Source of the DNA: Luedemannella flava
GTDB taxonomy: Bacteria; Actinomycetota; Actinomycetes; Mycobacteriales; Micromonosporaceae
Reading direction: 5' to 3'
NCBI RefSeq assembly: GCF_039528515.1
Contig: NZ_BAAALT010000053.1
Coordinates: 162,629-226,628, forward strand
Length of the DNA: 64,000 nucleotides
Shown here in pieces: positions 26,989 to 34,990 of the stretch. The notes under the pieces were generated by a model. It made no database searches, was not told the origin of the DNA, and saw only the letters and a list, made by a program, of their open reading frames with translations. Within the stretch, counting starts at the first letter, position 1; every line of letters starts with the position of its first letter. The position numbers and the translations under genes are program-made.

Positions 26989-27497
26989 TGCCGCTCCTCC
27001 CTACCGCTGCGTACGTAGTCGGGCATCAGGCGACGCAACGCCGCGATCGCCAGCGAGGTCTGGCTCTTGACCGTGCCGGCGCTGCAGCCGAGAGTCTCGG
27101 CGGTCTCCGCGATGTCGAGCTGCTCCCAGTACCGCAGGACCAGCACCGCCCGCTGGCCGGGCGAGATGCGGGCCAGCGCGGCCAGCAGGTCCAGCCGCCC
27201 GTCGGCGCCCTGATCGGGTTGGGCCTGCGCGGGCAGGTCAGCGACCGTCGTCACCTGGCGCGCCCACCAGCCCCGCCGGTCCTCCAGATAGGCGTTGACC
27301 ACCATCCGGCGTACGTAGGCGTCGAGCGACGCCGCCTGGTTCGCCCGCCGCCAGTGCCGGTAGAGCAGGACGAACGCCTTCTGGACCACGTCCTCGGCCG
27401 TGTGCCAGTCGCCGCAGAGCCGGTACGCCAGGCGACGCAGCGTGACCGACCGCGCCCGGACGTACTCGATGTACTCCAGCTCCTGCTCAGTGCGCAC
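26985..27497 (-). CDS. RNA polymerase sigma-70 factor, SigE family (ECF)
   Basis: 170 residues from GTG 27497. Region 2 is visible as LRRLAYRLCGDWHTAEDVVQKAFVLLYRHW (the DWHxAEDxVQ signature of SigE-family factors), and region 4 as LARISPGQRAVLVLRYWEQLDIAETAETLGCSAGTVKSQTSLAIAALR. It directs RNA polymerase to a few envelope or stress promoters. The overlapping propeller gene is its likely anti-sigma. Divergent from the PLP enzyme at 27618; the intergenic 120 bases should contain its own promoter. Confidence 0.92.
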   Translation of the reverse strand: MRTEQELEYIEYVRARSVTLRRLAYRLCGDWHTAEDVVQKAFVLLYRHWRRANQAASLDAYVRRMVVNAYLEDRRGWWARQVTTVADLPAQAQPDQGADGRLDLLAALARISPGQRAVLVLRYWEQLDIAETAETLGCSAGTVKSQTSLAIAALRRLMPDYVRSGREERQ

Positions 27498-27617
27498 CCG
27501 ATCGTTCTCCTGACCGTCCCGCGATTCCTGTTACCTGTTGAGATGGGGGCACGCCCCGGTTTGGTTGTGGCCCGCGCATCGGATCGGGGGCGACCAGCGG
27601 GCCGTACGCTGGTCGGC

Positions 27618-28592
27618 GTGGGCGCCGAGTATGACATCCGCCGGCTCGATCTCGACCGCATCCGCGCGGCCCGCGACGTGATCGACCCGCTCTTCCTGGA
27701 CTCGCCGTGCTACCCCTGCGACGCCCTGGGCGGCGCGCTCGGCTGCTCGGTGAGCGTCAAGCTGGAGACGGCGAACCCGGTGCGCAGCTTCAAGGGCCGG
27801 GGCACCGAGCTGGTCGCGAGCCGTCTGGCCGAGCAGGGCACGCCGGCGGTGGTGTGCGCCAGCGCCGGCAACCTCGGTCTTGCGCTGGCGTGGTCGGGTC
27901 GTCGCCGGGGCCTGGACGTGACCGTGGTGGCGCGGCGCCTGGCGCCCGCGGTCAAGCTCGACCGGATGCGTACCGCGGGCGTGCGCCTGGAGCTGGTGGA
28001 CGGCGACTTCGAGGCGGCGCGCGAGCGGGCGGTTGCCATCGCGCGGGAGCGTGGCGTCCGGCTGGTCGAGGACAGCCTGGATATCGAGACCTGCGAGGGA
28101 GCGGCGACCATCGGCCTGGAGCTGGTCGGCGCGGTGTCCGCCGGCGACGTCGTCCTGGTCGCCCTGGGCGGGGGCGCCATGGCCACCGGCGTGGGCCACG
28201 TGCTGAAGGCGCTCGCGCCAGGGGTCGAGGTGGTCTGCGTCCAGCCGCTCGGCGCGCCGGCCATGACGCTGTCCTGGCGCGAGCGCAGGGTCGTCACCAC
28301 CGACTCGATGGACACCATCGCCGACGGGGTGGCGGGCCGGTTCCCCATTCCCGAGGTCCTGGACGATCTCCTCCGGGTGGCCGATGACGCCGTCCTCGTG
28401 CGTGAGGCGTCGATCGTCGCGGGCATGCGTCTGCTTCTGGAGCAGGCGGGTCTGGTCGTCGAGCCGTCCGCGGCGCTGGGTGTCGCCGCCGTGCTGGAGG
28501 ACCCGGGCCGCTTCGCCGGCCGCCACGTGGTCACGATCATCTGTGGCGGCAACGTCGACCTGGCCGCCTACCGTCATTGGGTCGGAGGGTGA
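27618..28592 (+). CDS. Threonine/serine dehydratase-like PLP enzyme
   Basis: About 324 residues from GTG 27618. Fold-type II features: VKLETANPVRSFKGRGTELVAS with the Schiff-base Lys in the SFKGRG motif (~50), ASAGNLGLALAWSG (substrate loop), and the phosphate-binding VALGGGAMATGVGH (~178). The C-terminus ends at IICGGNVD. The family deaminates hydroxy-amino acids; related forms racemise serine. Without an ACT domain it is probably a catabolic type. It lies between two unrelated gene groups and may be a single transcription unit. Confidence 0.87.
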   Translation: MGAEYDIRRLDLDRIRAARDVIDPLFLDSPCYPCDALGGALGCSVSVKLETANPVRSFKGRGTELVASRLAEQGTPAVVCASAGNLGLALAWSGRRRGLDVTVVARRLAPAVKLDRMRTAGVRLELVDGDFEAARERAVAIARERGVRLVEDSLDIETCEGAATIGLELVGAVSAGDVVLVALGGGAMATGVGHVLKALAPGVEVVCVQPLGAPAMTLSWRERRVVTTDSMDTIADGVAGRFPIPEVLDDLLRVADDAVLVREASIVAGMRLLLEQAGLVVEPSAALGVAAVLEDPGRFAGRHVVTIICGGNVDLAAYRHWVGG

Positions 28593-28600
28593 GCCCCTGC

Positions 28601-29587
28601 TCAGGTGGCCGAGTCGAGCAGCGCGACCAGGGCGGTGTCGGCGAGGCCGAGGAAGGGCCTGCCGTCGATCGGCATGATCATGATGCGGCGGCAGCCGGTC
28701 AGCTCCACGTAGATCTCGCCCTGCGTGTCGTCGACGCGGCGGAGCAGGGCGAACCGTTCGGCCGGCGTCGAGCAGGTCGGGGCCTTCTTCGCGGCGCGCA
28801 GCGCCCCGGCGATCGGTGTCCACTGAGCGGCGGTGAGCAGGCTCCCCGACTCGAACGTGCCGGCCGGCTTCCCGGAGCCGCGCTCCGTGGCCGGCACCTG
28901 GTAGACGCACAGGCGAACCTCGTCGCCGCCGGCCAGCGGGCTGCCAGGGGTGGTGGCCCATACCCGGTCGGGGTTCAGCGTCGTCTCGACCCACACCATG
29001 TCGGCCCACTGCTGGGAGCAGCCGGACGCCGCCGCGTCCGACGACACGACCTCGCGGAGCGGACGCCTGGAGACCTCCGTGAGCCGCAGGGCGGCGACGG
29101 CGTCGCGCACCTCCACGCGAATCTTGCCGCAGGGGTCGCCCGGCGTGCCCGGGCGACCCCAGCGGTTGTCGGCGTCGACGAGCGCGACCCAGTCGATGCC
29201 CGGCAGGTCCGCCCTGCAGGCGCCGGTGGTGGGTGGCTCGTCCGGCAGTCGCAGCGCGGCCAGGAGGGCCGCGATGTCCTCGGCGCGACCTTCGGTCGCC
29301 ATGAGCACCTCGCTGCCGTCGGGCCGCTTCTCCAGCGCCGTGGTGCAGACAACCGCGGCCACCGGCGTGAAGTCGTCGCCCAGCCGGGGAAGTCCGAGCT
29401 CCTCCGCGCCCACTTTCGTCAGCGGGCTCGGTTCCACGTCGGCACAGGCGGTCCACTGCCCACGCACCGCCATGGTCCCGGTCGGCGGCCCGAGGTCCGG
29501 CGACCCCGCGCCGGGGCTGGTGGCGGGCTGCGCACAGCCGCCGACCAGCGCACCGACAGCGATGAGCACCCAGCCGAACCTGCGCAT
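28601..29587 (-). CDS. Lipoprotein of unknown function (paralogue of 23930-24868)
   Basis: 328 residues with lipobox VGGC (Cys 18) after a signal peptide. Same architecture as the other copy: ACADV, VVCTTALEK, TGACRAD, the LVDADNRWGRPGTPGDPC motif, SGCSQQW, VRLCVYQV, PTCSTP, TGCRRI. Conservation is strongest around the Cys positions and the ADNRW motif, which suggests a shared folded core held by disulfides. It differs most at the N-terminus (a Pro/Gly-rich insert). Function unknown. Confidence 0.75.
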   Translation of the reverse strand: MRRFGWVLIAVGALVGGCAQPATSPGAGSPDLGPPTGTMAVRGQWTACADVEPSPLTKVGAEELGLPRLGDDFTPVAAVVCTTALEKRPDGSEVLMATEGRAEDIAALLAALRLPDEPPTTGACRADLPGIDWVALVDADNRWGRPGTPGDPCGKIRVEVRDAVAALRLTEVSRRPLREVVSSDAAASGCSQQWADMVWVETTLNPDRVWATTPGSPLAGGDEVRLCVYQVPATERGSGKPAGTFESGSLLTAAQWTPIAGALRAAKKAPTCSTPAERFALLRRVDDTQGEIYVELTGCRRIMIMPIDGRPFLGLADTALVALLDSAT

Positions 29588-29647
29588 GCGACCTCCCCGA
29601 GATGTACGGCGTCATCTTGGACTGTCCGTCGGCCCCGTTGGTTCCCG
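29582..29647. repeat. Duplicated upstream segment (copy 2; copy 1 at 24864-24930)
   Basis: Second copy of the lipoprotein leader. It begins at the start codon of the 28601-29587 gene and runs to the stop of the ABC permease, showing that the two lipoprotein genes were duplicated together with their promoter region. Confidence 0.7.
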
Positions 29648-29648
29648 G

Positions 29649-30425
29649 TCAGTTGGCCGGGTCGCGGTTGTAGAGGTGCACCGACCAGCGGTAGCCGACG
29701 AGGATGATGGCGACGCACCAGACAGCCGCGACGAGCCCCGAACTGCCGATGCCCGTACCCAGCAGCAGGCCGCGCAGCGTCTCCATCATCGGCGTGAACG
29801 GCTGGTTCTCGGCGAACCAGCGCACCACGGCGGGCATCGAGTCGGTGGGCACGAAGCCGCTGCCGAGGAACGGCAGGAGCATCAGCGGCATGGGCAGGTT
29901 GCTGGCCGATTCGACCGTTTTCGCCCACAGGCCGAGGCCGACGGACAGCCAGATCATCGCGAGCGCGACCAGGGCGAGCAGGCCCGCCGTGGCGAACCAC
30001 TCGACGACCCCGGCGGTGGGCCGGAAGCCCACGGCGACCGCCACGCCGACGACGACGGCCAGGCCCAGCATCGTCTGGCTGAGGCTGCCGAGGACGTGCC
30101 CGGCGAGGACGGACGGGCGGAAGATCGCCATCGTCCGGTAGCGCGCGATGATGCCCTCCTTCATGTCCGTCGCCACCGCGATCGCGGTGCCCTGGGCCGT
30201 GCCGGCGATGGCCAGCATGAGGATGCCGGGGGTGACGTAGTCGGCGTAGTCGCCGCGGTCGCCGGCCAGGCCGGCGCCCATCGTGCCGCCGAAGACGTAC
30301 ACGAACAGCAGCAGGATGATGACGGGCAGCCCGATGAGCACGGCGGTCATGGCGGGGAAGCGGCGCGCCCAGCGCAGGTTGCGCCGCAGCATGGTGAGGC
30401 AGTCGCGGACGGCGTAGCTCATCAC
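29649..30425 (-). CDS. ABC-2 type permease, DrrB-like
   Basis: 258 residues, six predicted membrane helices, with the ABC-2 family pattern: R-R-N-L at the N-terminus, VIILLLFVYVFGG (helix 1), MLAIAGTAQGTAIAVATDMKEGIIARYRTMAIFRPSVLAGHV (the conserved amphipathic loop), and the ENQPFTPMMETLRGLLLG motif before the last helix. Overlaps the ATPase gene by ATGA. Forms a two-component efflux pump of the daunorubicin-resistance type; the exported compound is unknown. Confidence 0.92.
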   Translation of the reverse strand: MMSYAVRDCLTMLRRNLRWARRFPAMTAVLIGLPVIILLLFVYVFGGTMGAGLAGDRGDYADYVTPGILMLAIAGTAQGTAIAVATDMKEGIIARYRTMAIFRPSVLAGHVLGSLSQTMLGLAVVVGVAVAVGFRPTAGVVEWFATAGLLALVALAMIWLSVGLGLWAKTVESASNLPMPLMLLPFLGSGFVPTDSMPAVVRWFAENQPFTPMMETLRGLLLGTGIGSSGLVAAVWCVAIILVGYRWSVHLYNRDPAN

Positions 30426-31369
30426 GCAGGGGTCCTTTCCGTGGAGGTGAGGGCGAGGAAGACGTCGTCGAGGTCGGGCGTGTGCACGGCGAGGCTCTCG
30501 ACCTCGACGGACGCGGCGTCGAGGCGGTCGAGCACCGCGCGCAGCGAGCGCACGCCCCCGTCGCTGGGCACCTGCAGCGCCAGCGCGTCGTCGTCACGGG
30601 TCGACCCGTCGAGCGCGCGGGCCGCCGCGTCGAGGTCGGCGGTGGAGGTGAAGGTGAGCCGCAGGTGCCCGCCGGGGATCAGCCGCTTCAGCTCGGCGGG
30701 TGTGCCCTCGGCCACGATCCGGCCGTGGTCGAGCACCGCGACCCGGTCGGCGAGCTGGTCGGCCTCCTCCAGGTACTGCGTGGTGAGGAAGACGGTGACG
30801 CCGTCGGACACGAGCTCGCGGATGATCTGCCACATGGTGCGGCGGCTGCGCGGGTCCAGGCCCGTGGTCGGCTCGTCCAGGAAGATCACCCGAGGGCTGC
30901 CGACGAGGGTCATGGCGAGGTCGAGGCGGCGGCGCATGCCGCCCGAGTAGGTGACGGCGGGCTTGCGGGCCGCATCCGCCAGGTCGAACCGGTCGAGCAG
31001 CTCGGTCGCCCGCCGCCGCCCGGCCTTCCGGTCGAGGTGGCACAGGTCGGCCATGAGCAGCAGGTTCTCCTCGCCGGTGAACAGGGCGTCCACCGCGGAG
31101 AACTGGCCGGTGACGCCGATCACCCTGCGCACGGACTCGGGGTCGCGCGCGACGTCCGCGCCGCCGACCGTGGCCGTGCCCCCGTCGGCGCGGATGAGCG
31201 TGGACAGGATCCGGACCGTGGTGGTCTTGCCGGCGCCGTTCGGGCCCAGCAGCGCGAAGACCTCGCCCTGGCCGATCGACAGGTCGACGCCGTCGAGGAC
31301 GACCGTGTCGCCGTAGCGCTTACGTAGGCCGGCGGCGGTGATCGCCGGGGGAGGGGTGGGGGTGCCCAT
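30422..31369 (-). CDS. ABC transporter ATPase, DrrA-like
   Basis: 315 residues from ATG 31369. LRKRYGDTVVLDGVDL, Walker A GPNGAGKTT, Q-loop GVTGQFSAVD, signature YSGGMRRRLDLAMTL, Walker B VIFLDEPTTGLDP and the H-loop LTTQYLEEAD are all intact. The C-terminal ~80 residues contain the DUF4162-like accessory region typical of DrrA. With the permease it forms a drug or lipid-like antibiotic exporter. It faces a candidate double operator at 31410-31442. Confidence 0.93.
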   Translation of the reverse strand: MGTPTPPPAITAAGLRKRYGDTVVLDGVDLSIGQGEVFALLGPNGAGKTTTVRILSTLIRADGGTATVGGADVARDPESVRRVIGVTGQFSAVDALFTGEENLLLMADLCHLDRKAGRRRATELLDRFDLADAARKPAVTYSGGMRRRLDLAMTLVGSPRVIFLDEPTTGLDPRSRRTMWQIIRELVSDGVTVFLTTQYLEEADQLADRVAVLDHGRIVAEGTPAELKRLIPGGHLRLTFTSTADLDAAARALDGSTRDDDALALQVPSDGGVRSLRAVLDRLDAASVEVESLAVHTPDLDDVFLALTSTERTPA

Positions 31370-31409
31370 GCTTCCTCGATTCGTGCCGGAGGGGATTCCA
31401 ACATGACGC

Positions 31410-31442
31410 GTTACATCGTAACCAGAAGACGCGATACATCGC
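31410..31442. promoter_or_regulatory. Tandem palindromes upstream of the DrrAB operon
   Basis: Two dyads lie ~20 bases apart (two helical turns): GTTACATCGTAAC (31410-31422, 5-bp perfect arms) and GCGATACATCGC (31431-31442, 5-bp perfect arms), in a locally AT-rich stretch between the divergent DrrA and condensation-protein genes. The form fits TetR-type operators that usually control DrrAB pumps, but no TetR gene lies within the window near here. Confidence 0.5.
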
Positions 31443-31541
31443 GACTAAATCTTTTGACGGGTACGCCACGCCATACGGGCGATGCGGAGCGTGACGGAAT
31501 AGATTTAAGGTCATCGATATGCGCACTCGTGGGACCTGCTG

Positions 31542-32909
31542 ATGGGCACCGTGACCAGCCGGATCGTCGTCCCGTTCCACGGCGAGGGCACGGGGGAGGC
31601 CGAGCTGACCTGGGGTCAGCAGGGCATCTGGCTCACCATGGCGCGCACCGGCCGGACCATGAACATCGGCGGCGCCATGCCGCTGCCGGCCGGCACGCCG
31701 CTGTCGGAGATGACGACCCTTTTGAGCTATATCGTGAGTCGCCACCAGGCCCTGCGCACCCGGCTGCGGCTACGTCCCGACGGCCCGCCCCGGCAGGTGG
31801 TCAGCGGGTCGGGTGAGATCGCCCTCGACGTTGTCGACATCGGCCCGGGCGACGACGCGGACACCGCCGCCGAGGAGCTGCGGACGCGCTACGAGTTCAC
31901 CCCGTTCGACTACCCGGTCGAGTGGCCGGTGCGGATGGGCGTGATCCGCCGCGACGGCGGCCTGACCCACCTCGTCGTGCAGTACTGCCACCTGGCCGTC
32001 GACGGCCTCGGCATCGACGCGGTCGCCCGCGACCTGGCCCACCTCGACCCCGCCACCGGTCAGGGCACCGCCCCCGTGTCGGGCCTCACCCCGCTCGAAC
32101 TCGCCGCCCGCCAGGCGTCGCCCGCCGGCCAGCGCCAGAGCGCCAAGGCGCTGCGGTACTGGGAGGAGGTGATGCGGACCATCCCCGCGCAGCGCCTGGG
32201 CACGTCCGACGACCCGCGCGAGCCCCGGTTCTGGGACGTCATCCGGCGCTCGCCCGCCCTGCACCTCGCGAGCCGGGCCGTCGCCCACCGCACCCGCCGC
32301 GAGGTCGGCCACGTCCTGCTCGCCGCGTACGCGGTCGCGCTCGCCCGGCAGACCGGCATCACCACGAGCGTGGCGCAGGTGCTGGTCAGCAACCGGTTCC
32401 GGCCCGGCTGCGCCGACTCGGTCACCCAGCTCACCCAGCCCAGCATCGTCGCCATCGACGTGGCCGACACGACCATCGACGAGGTGGTGCGCCGCGCCTG
32501 GAAGGCGGCCACCAACGCGTACGTGCACGGGTACTTCGACACCTACGCCCACGGCGAGCTGATGGCACGCCTGACCGCCGAACGCGGCGCGTTCGACATC
32601 TCGGCGTTCGTCAACGACCGGCGCGGCGACCGTGCCCCCACCGCCGAGCCGCCCACCCGGGAGGAGATCGAGGCGGCGGTGCCGCGGGCGACCACCTGGG
32701 TGCTGCGCAAGCTCGACACCTTCGACGGCGTCCTCTACGTCACGTTCGACTCGGCGCCGGATGCGATCGACATCGACATCTGCGCCGACACGCGCCGCCT
32801 CGGCCCCGCCGGCATCGAGGCACTCGCCCGGGAGATCGAGGCGGTCGCCGTCGAGGCCGCCGTCGACGCCGACGCGCCCACCCGTGTCGGCGCGCCCGTC
32901 CGGATCTGA
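31542..32909 (+). CDS. Free-standing NRPS condensation-domain protein
   Basis: 455 residues from ATG 31542. Motifs: C1-like LTWGQQGIWLTMARTGR, C2-like IVSRHQALRTRLRL, and the catalytic C3 region VVQYCHLAVDGLGID, where the second His of HHxxxDG and the Asp are present but the first His is Cys. Downstream C5-like elements (VLLAAYAVALARQTGI, LTQPSIVAIDVADTTIDEVV) continue to the end. No carrier or adenylation domain is attached. Such stand-alone C proteins form an amide or ester on a carrier or free amine. The next gene starts 14 bases later, so the pair is one transcript. Confidence 0.85.
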   Translation: MGTVTSRIVVPFHGEGTGEAELTWGQQGIWLTMARTGRTMNIGGAMPLPAGTPLSEMTTLLSYIVSRHQALRTRLRLRPDGPPRQVVSGSGEIALDVVDIGPGDDADTAAEELRTRYEFTPFDYPVEWPVRMGVIRRDGGLTHLVVQYCHLAVDGLGIDAVARDLAHLDPATGQGTAPVSGLTPLELAARQASPAGQRQSAKALRYWEEVMRTIPAQRLGTSDDPREPRFWDVIRRSPALHLASRAVAHRTRREVGHVLLAAYAVALARQTGITTSVAQVLVSNRFRPGCADSVTQLTQPSIVAIDVADTTIDEVVRRAWKAATNAYVHGYFDTYAHGELMARLTAERGAFDISAFVNDRRGDRAPTAEPPTREEIEAAVPRATTWVLRKLDTFDGVLYVTFDSAPDAIDIDICADTRRLGPAGIEALAREIEAVAVEAAVDADAPTRVGAPVRI

Positions 32910-32922
32910 GGAGGTCACCGCA

Positions 32923-33825
32923 GTGGAACCGGCAACGCCCGGCCAGGACGTCGACGTCGTCGTCTCGGCCCACGAGCTGCGCGACGGGTCGCTGTCCGCG
33001 GCCAACGAGCGGCTCGCCGGGCTGCTCCTGCACACCCGGGGGTACGTGATTCTGCGCGGCGGCCTGCCTGCCGAGGTGGTGGCGGAGGGCGACGCGGCGT
33101 TCGGCGACGTGTTCGCCGACTGCGTCGACAGTGCCGACGGGGAGATCGTCCACATGGCCGGCATCGACTGCCGTGTCGCCCGGCGTACTCAGGCGGTTTT
33201 TTGGGAGAGAAACCACCGCTGGCGGGTATTTCCCCGGTTGGACGACGCGTTCAACAGCCCGTGGTTGTTGGCGAATCCGTTCGCGATGCAGTTGCTGAGG
33301 CCGACGCTGGGGGCGTTCACCTGCAAGTTCGTCAGCAGTGACACCTGCCTTGCGGGTGCGGAGATCCAGTCGCCGCACCGGGAGCTCGACCCCGGCCTGT
33401 CCTGGGAGCCGCGCGGCTACATCGTGAACATCCCGCTGCGCCGCTGCGGCCTGGACAACGGGCCGCTCGAAGTGTGGCCGGGCGGCAGCCACCTGTGGCG
33501 CGACGACGTGCTGCGCGGTCGGCTCGGCTTCGACGACACGGTGCAGGACGGCCGCAATCCCGACTTCGAGTGGCTCGCGTCGCTGTTTCCCTCACGGCGC
33601 GTGGTGCTCGATCCCGGCGACCTGCTCATCCGCGACCCCGCCCTGATGCACCGCGGCACGGTCAACCACACCGACCAGCCGCGCACGATGTTGGGCGTCT
33701 GCTACTTCCGCGACGGGCTCTACCACAACTACGGCCACCTGGGGCTGAGCCTGGACCGCGAGCTGTTCGAACGGCTGGCGCCGGAGATCCAGCCGCTGTT
33801 CAAAGCGTTCGAGACGGTGGCCTGA
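32923..33825 (+). CDS. Phytanoyl-CoA dioxygenase (PhyH) family oxygenase
   Basis: 300 residues from GTG 32923, with GAGGAGG ten bases before. PhyH-type Fe(II)/2-oxoglutarate fold: LLLHTRGYVILRGGL near residue 30, the HxE metal pair in SPHRELDPGLSWEPRGYI, the typical NIPLRRCGLDNGPLEVWPGGSH, and the distal metal His and 2OG-binding Arg in MHRGTVNHTDQPRTML. It hydroxylates or desaturates a small molecule or carrier-bound acyl group. With the condensation protein upstream it looks like the oxidative tailoring half of a two-gene unit; neither substrate is known. Confidence 0.87.
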   Translation: MEPATPGQDVDVVVSAHELRDGSLSAANERLAGLLLHTRGYVILRGGLPAEVVAEGDAAFGDVFADCVDSADGEIVHMAGIDCRVARRTQAVFWERNHRWRVFPRLDDAFNSPWLLANPFAMQLLRPTLGAFTCKFVSSDTCLAGAEIQSPHRELDPGLSWEPRGYIVNIPLRRCGLDNGPLEVWPGGSHLWRDDVLRGRLGFDDTVQDGRNPDFEWLASLFPSRRVVLDPGDLLIRDPALMHRGTVNHTDQPRTMLGVCYFRDGLYHNYGHLGLSLDRELFERLAPEIQPLFKAFETVA

Positions 33826-33827
33826 CC

Positions 33828-33890
33828 GTCCGAAACGACGAGCGCGGCCTGTGCCTGTGGCTGCCGCACGGCGGCCTTCCCGTTCTGAGG
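33828..33890 (+). pseudogene. Short DUF402 fragment after the dioxygenase gene
   Basis: Directly after the dioxygenase stop, the bases encode NDERGLCLWLPHGG, matching NDERGLRLWLPNGG of the DUF402 gene at 35594. About 20 codons are recognisable, then similarity stops. It is the smallest of three DUF402 relatives within 5 kb. Confidence 0.55.
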
Positions 33891-33902
33891 TCTGTCCCGC
33901 CG

Positions 33903-33963
33903 ACGTTTGGCCAGTTACGTGGGGAACTCAGCGCGCATTAGCGCAACGTTATTGCCCAAACGT
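33903..33963. repeat. Imperfect 17-base inverted repeat
   Basis: ACGTTTGGCCAGTTACG (33903-33919) and CGTTATTGCCCAAACGT (33947-33963) are reverse complements at 14 of 17 positions with a 27-base AT-richer spacer, located just past the DUF402 fragment. It could be a weak terminator for the condensation-dioxygenase operon or the ends of a lost mobile element. Nothing else is visible in 33891-34027. Confidence 0.4.
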
Positions 33964-34027
33964 TGACGACCTGGCATTCGAGGAGTACCCACCGACGTGG
34001 GCGGCGACAGCGACCTCCCGTGACCGG

Positions 34028-34549
34028 TCACGACAGTGGGGCGGCGCCGAAGGAGACGGAGAAGCGTTTGCACCACACCGTGACGCTGCGCAGTCCGGCG
34101 ATGTCGACGCTCGAGGGCACGGCGTAGACCTGGGTGCCGCGGTTGCCCTTGAGGCGACCGAGCTCCACGTAGCGGCCGTCGTCGAAGGTGAACCAGTCGT
34201 CGCCGACCGGCTGGTCGGTGAGCCACACCCGCAGGTCGGGCCCGTCGGACGTGGCCAGGTCGCGCAGGACCAGCTGGTACGTTCCGGCCGGGAGCCGGAT
34301 CAGCTGCGCCTTCCCGGTCGTGGTGTGCTCGTGGGTGACGAACGTGCCCTCGGCGACGAGCACCGCCGCCGCTCCCGCGGTGGTCGGGCTGGCCGGGGCG
34401 CCGGTCGACGGGGGCGCAGCCGACACGATCTCGGGAACGCTCTCGCGGACCGTGGTGTTCGTGAACAGCTTCCAGGGTTGGAACCAGTACGCCCCGGCCA
34501 CCACGAGCACCGCGGTCAGGATCCCGATAGGGAGCAGCCACCGTCGCAT
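34028..34549 (-). CDS. Membrane-anchored DM13-domain protein
   Basis: 173 residues from ATG 34549 (an upstream extension overlaps the HxlR gene and lacks a ribosome site). An N-terminal membrane helix (LLPIGILTAVLVVAGAYWF, ~5-23) is followed by a Pro/Ser/Thr-rich linker and the DM13 domain: GTFVTHEHTTTGKAQLIRLPAGTYQLVLRDL, GPDLRVWL, YVELGRLKGNRGTQVYAVP, and the conserved Cys in SVTVWCKRFSVSFG. DM13 domains are thought to be redox-active through that Cys. It lies outside the membrane. Located five bases after the hxlR stop, probably the same transcript. Confidence 0.8.
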   Translation of the reverse strand: MRRWLLPIGILTAVLVVAGAYWFQPWKLFTNTTVRESVPEIVSAAPPSTGAPASPTTAGAAAVLVAEGTFVTHEHTTTGKAQLIRLPAGTYQLVLRDLATSDGPDLRVWLTDQPVGDDWFTFDDGRYVELGRLKGNRGTQVYAVPSSVDIAGLRSVTVWCKRFSVSFGAAPLS

Positions 34550-34553
34550 GTGG

Positions 34554-34901
34554 CTACAGTACGTCGGCCGAGGGCTGCCCGCCCGGGGCGGTCCGCCCGG
34601 CGCCCCAGGCGGCAAGGGCGTCGATCACCGGGCCCAGTTGCCGGCCGGTGGCCGTGAGCCCGTACTCGACGCGGGGTGGGATCTCGGCGTAGATGGTGCG
34701 CTTGACGACCCCGTCGGCCTCCAGCGCGCGCAGGCGGTCGGTGAGCGTCTTCGGGCTGATGCCGACCAGCGACGCCCGCAGCTCCGAGAAGCGCCGGACC
34801 CCGCCGAGCAGGTCCCGGATGATCAGGATCGTCCACTTGCCGTCCAGCACCGCGACCGCCTGCGCCACAGGGCAGCTCTCGTCGACGCACTCACCCGGCA
34901 T
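34554..34901 (-). CDS. HxlR-family transcriptional regulator
   Basis: 115 residues from ATG 34901. CPVAQAVAVLDGKWTILIIRDLLGGVRRFSELRASLVGISPKTLTDRLRALEADGVVKRT is the classic HxlR winged helix, including the conserved N-terminal Cys (ESC, ~10) that senses thiol or aldehyde stress in relatives. The gene is divergent from the methyltransferase at 34991; the ~90-base shared region has an AT-rich TGATACTACTTCACTCTTTGAC, a likely regulator/promoter zone. It could repress the methyltransferase and co-express the DM13 protein. Confidence 0.9.
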   Translation of the reverse strand: MPGECVDESCPVAQAVAVLDGKWTILIIRDLLGGVRRFSELRASLVGISPKTLTDRLRALEADGVVKRTIYAEIPPRVEYGLTATGRQLGPVIDALAAWGAGRTAPGGQPSADVL

Positions 34902-34990
34902 GAGTTTCCCCTGTCAAAGCCCATTAGTTCAGATCCTGATACTACTTCACTCTTTGACAACGGAGTCCCGTCGGCTCGTACCGTCCCCGC

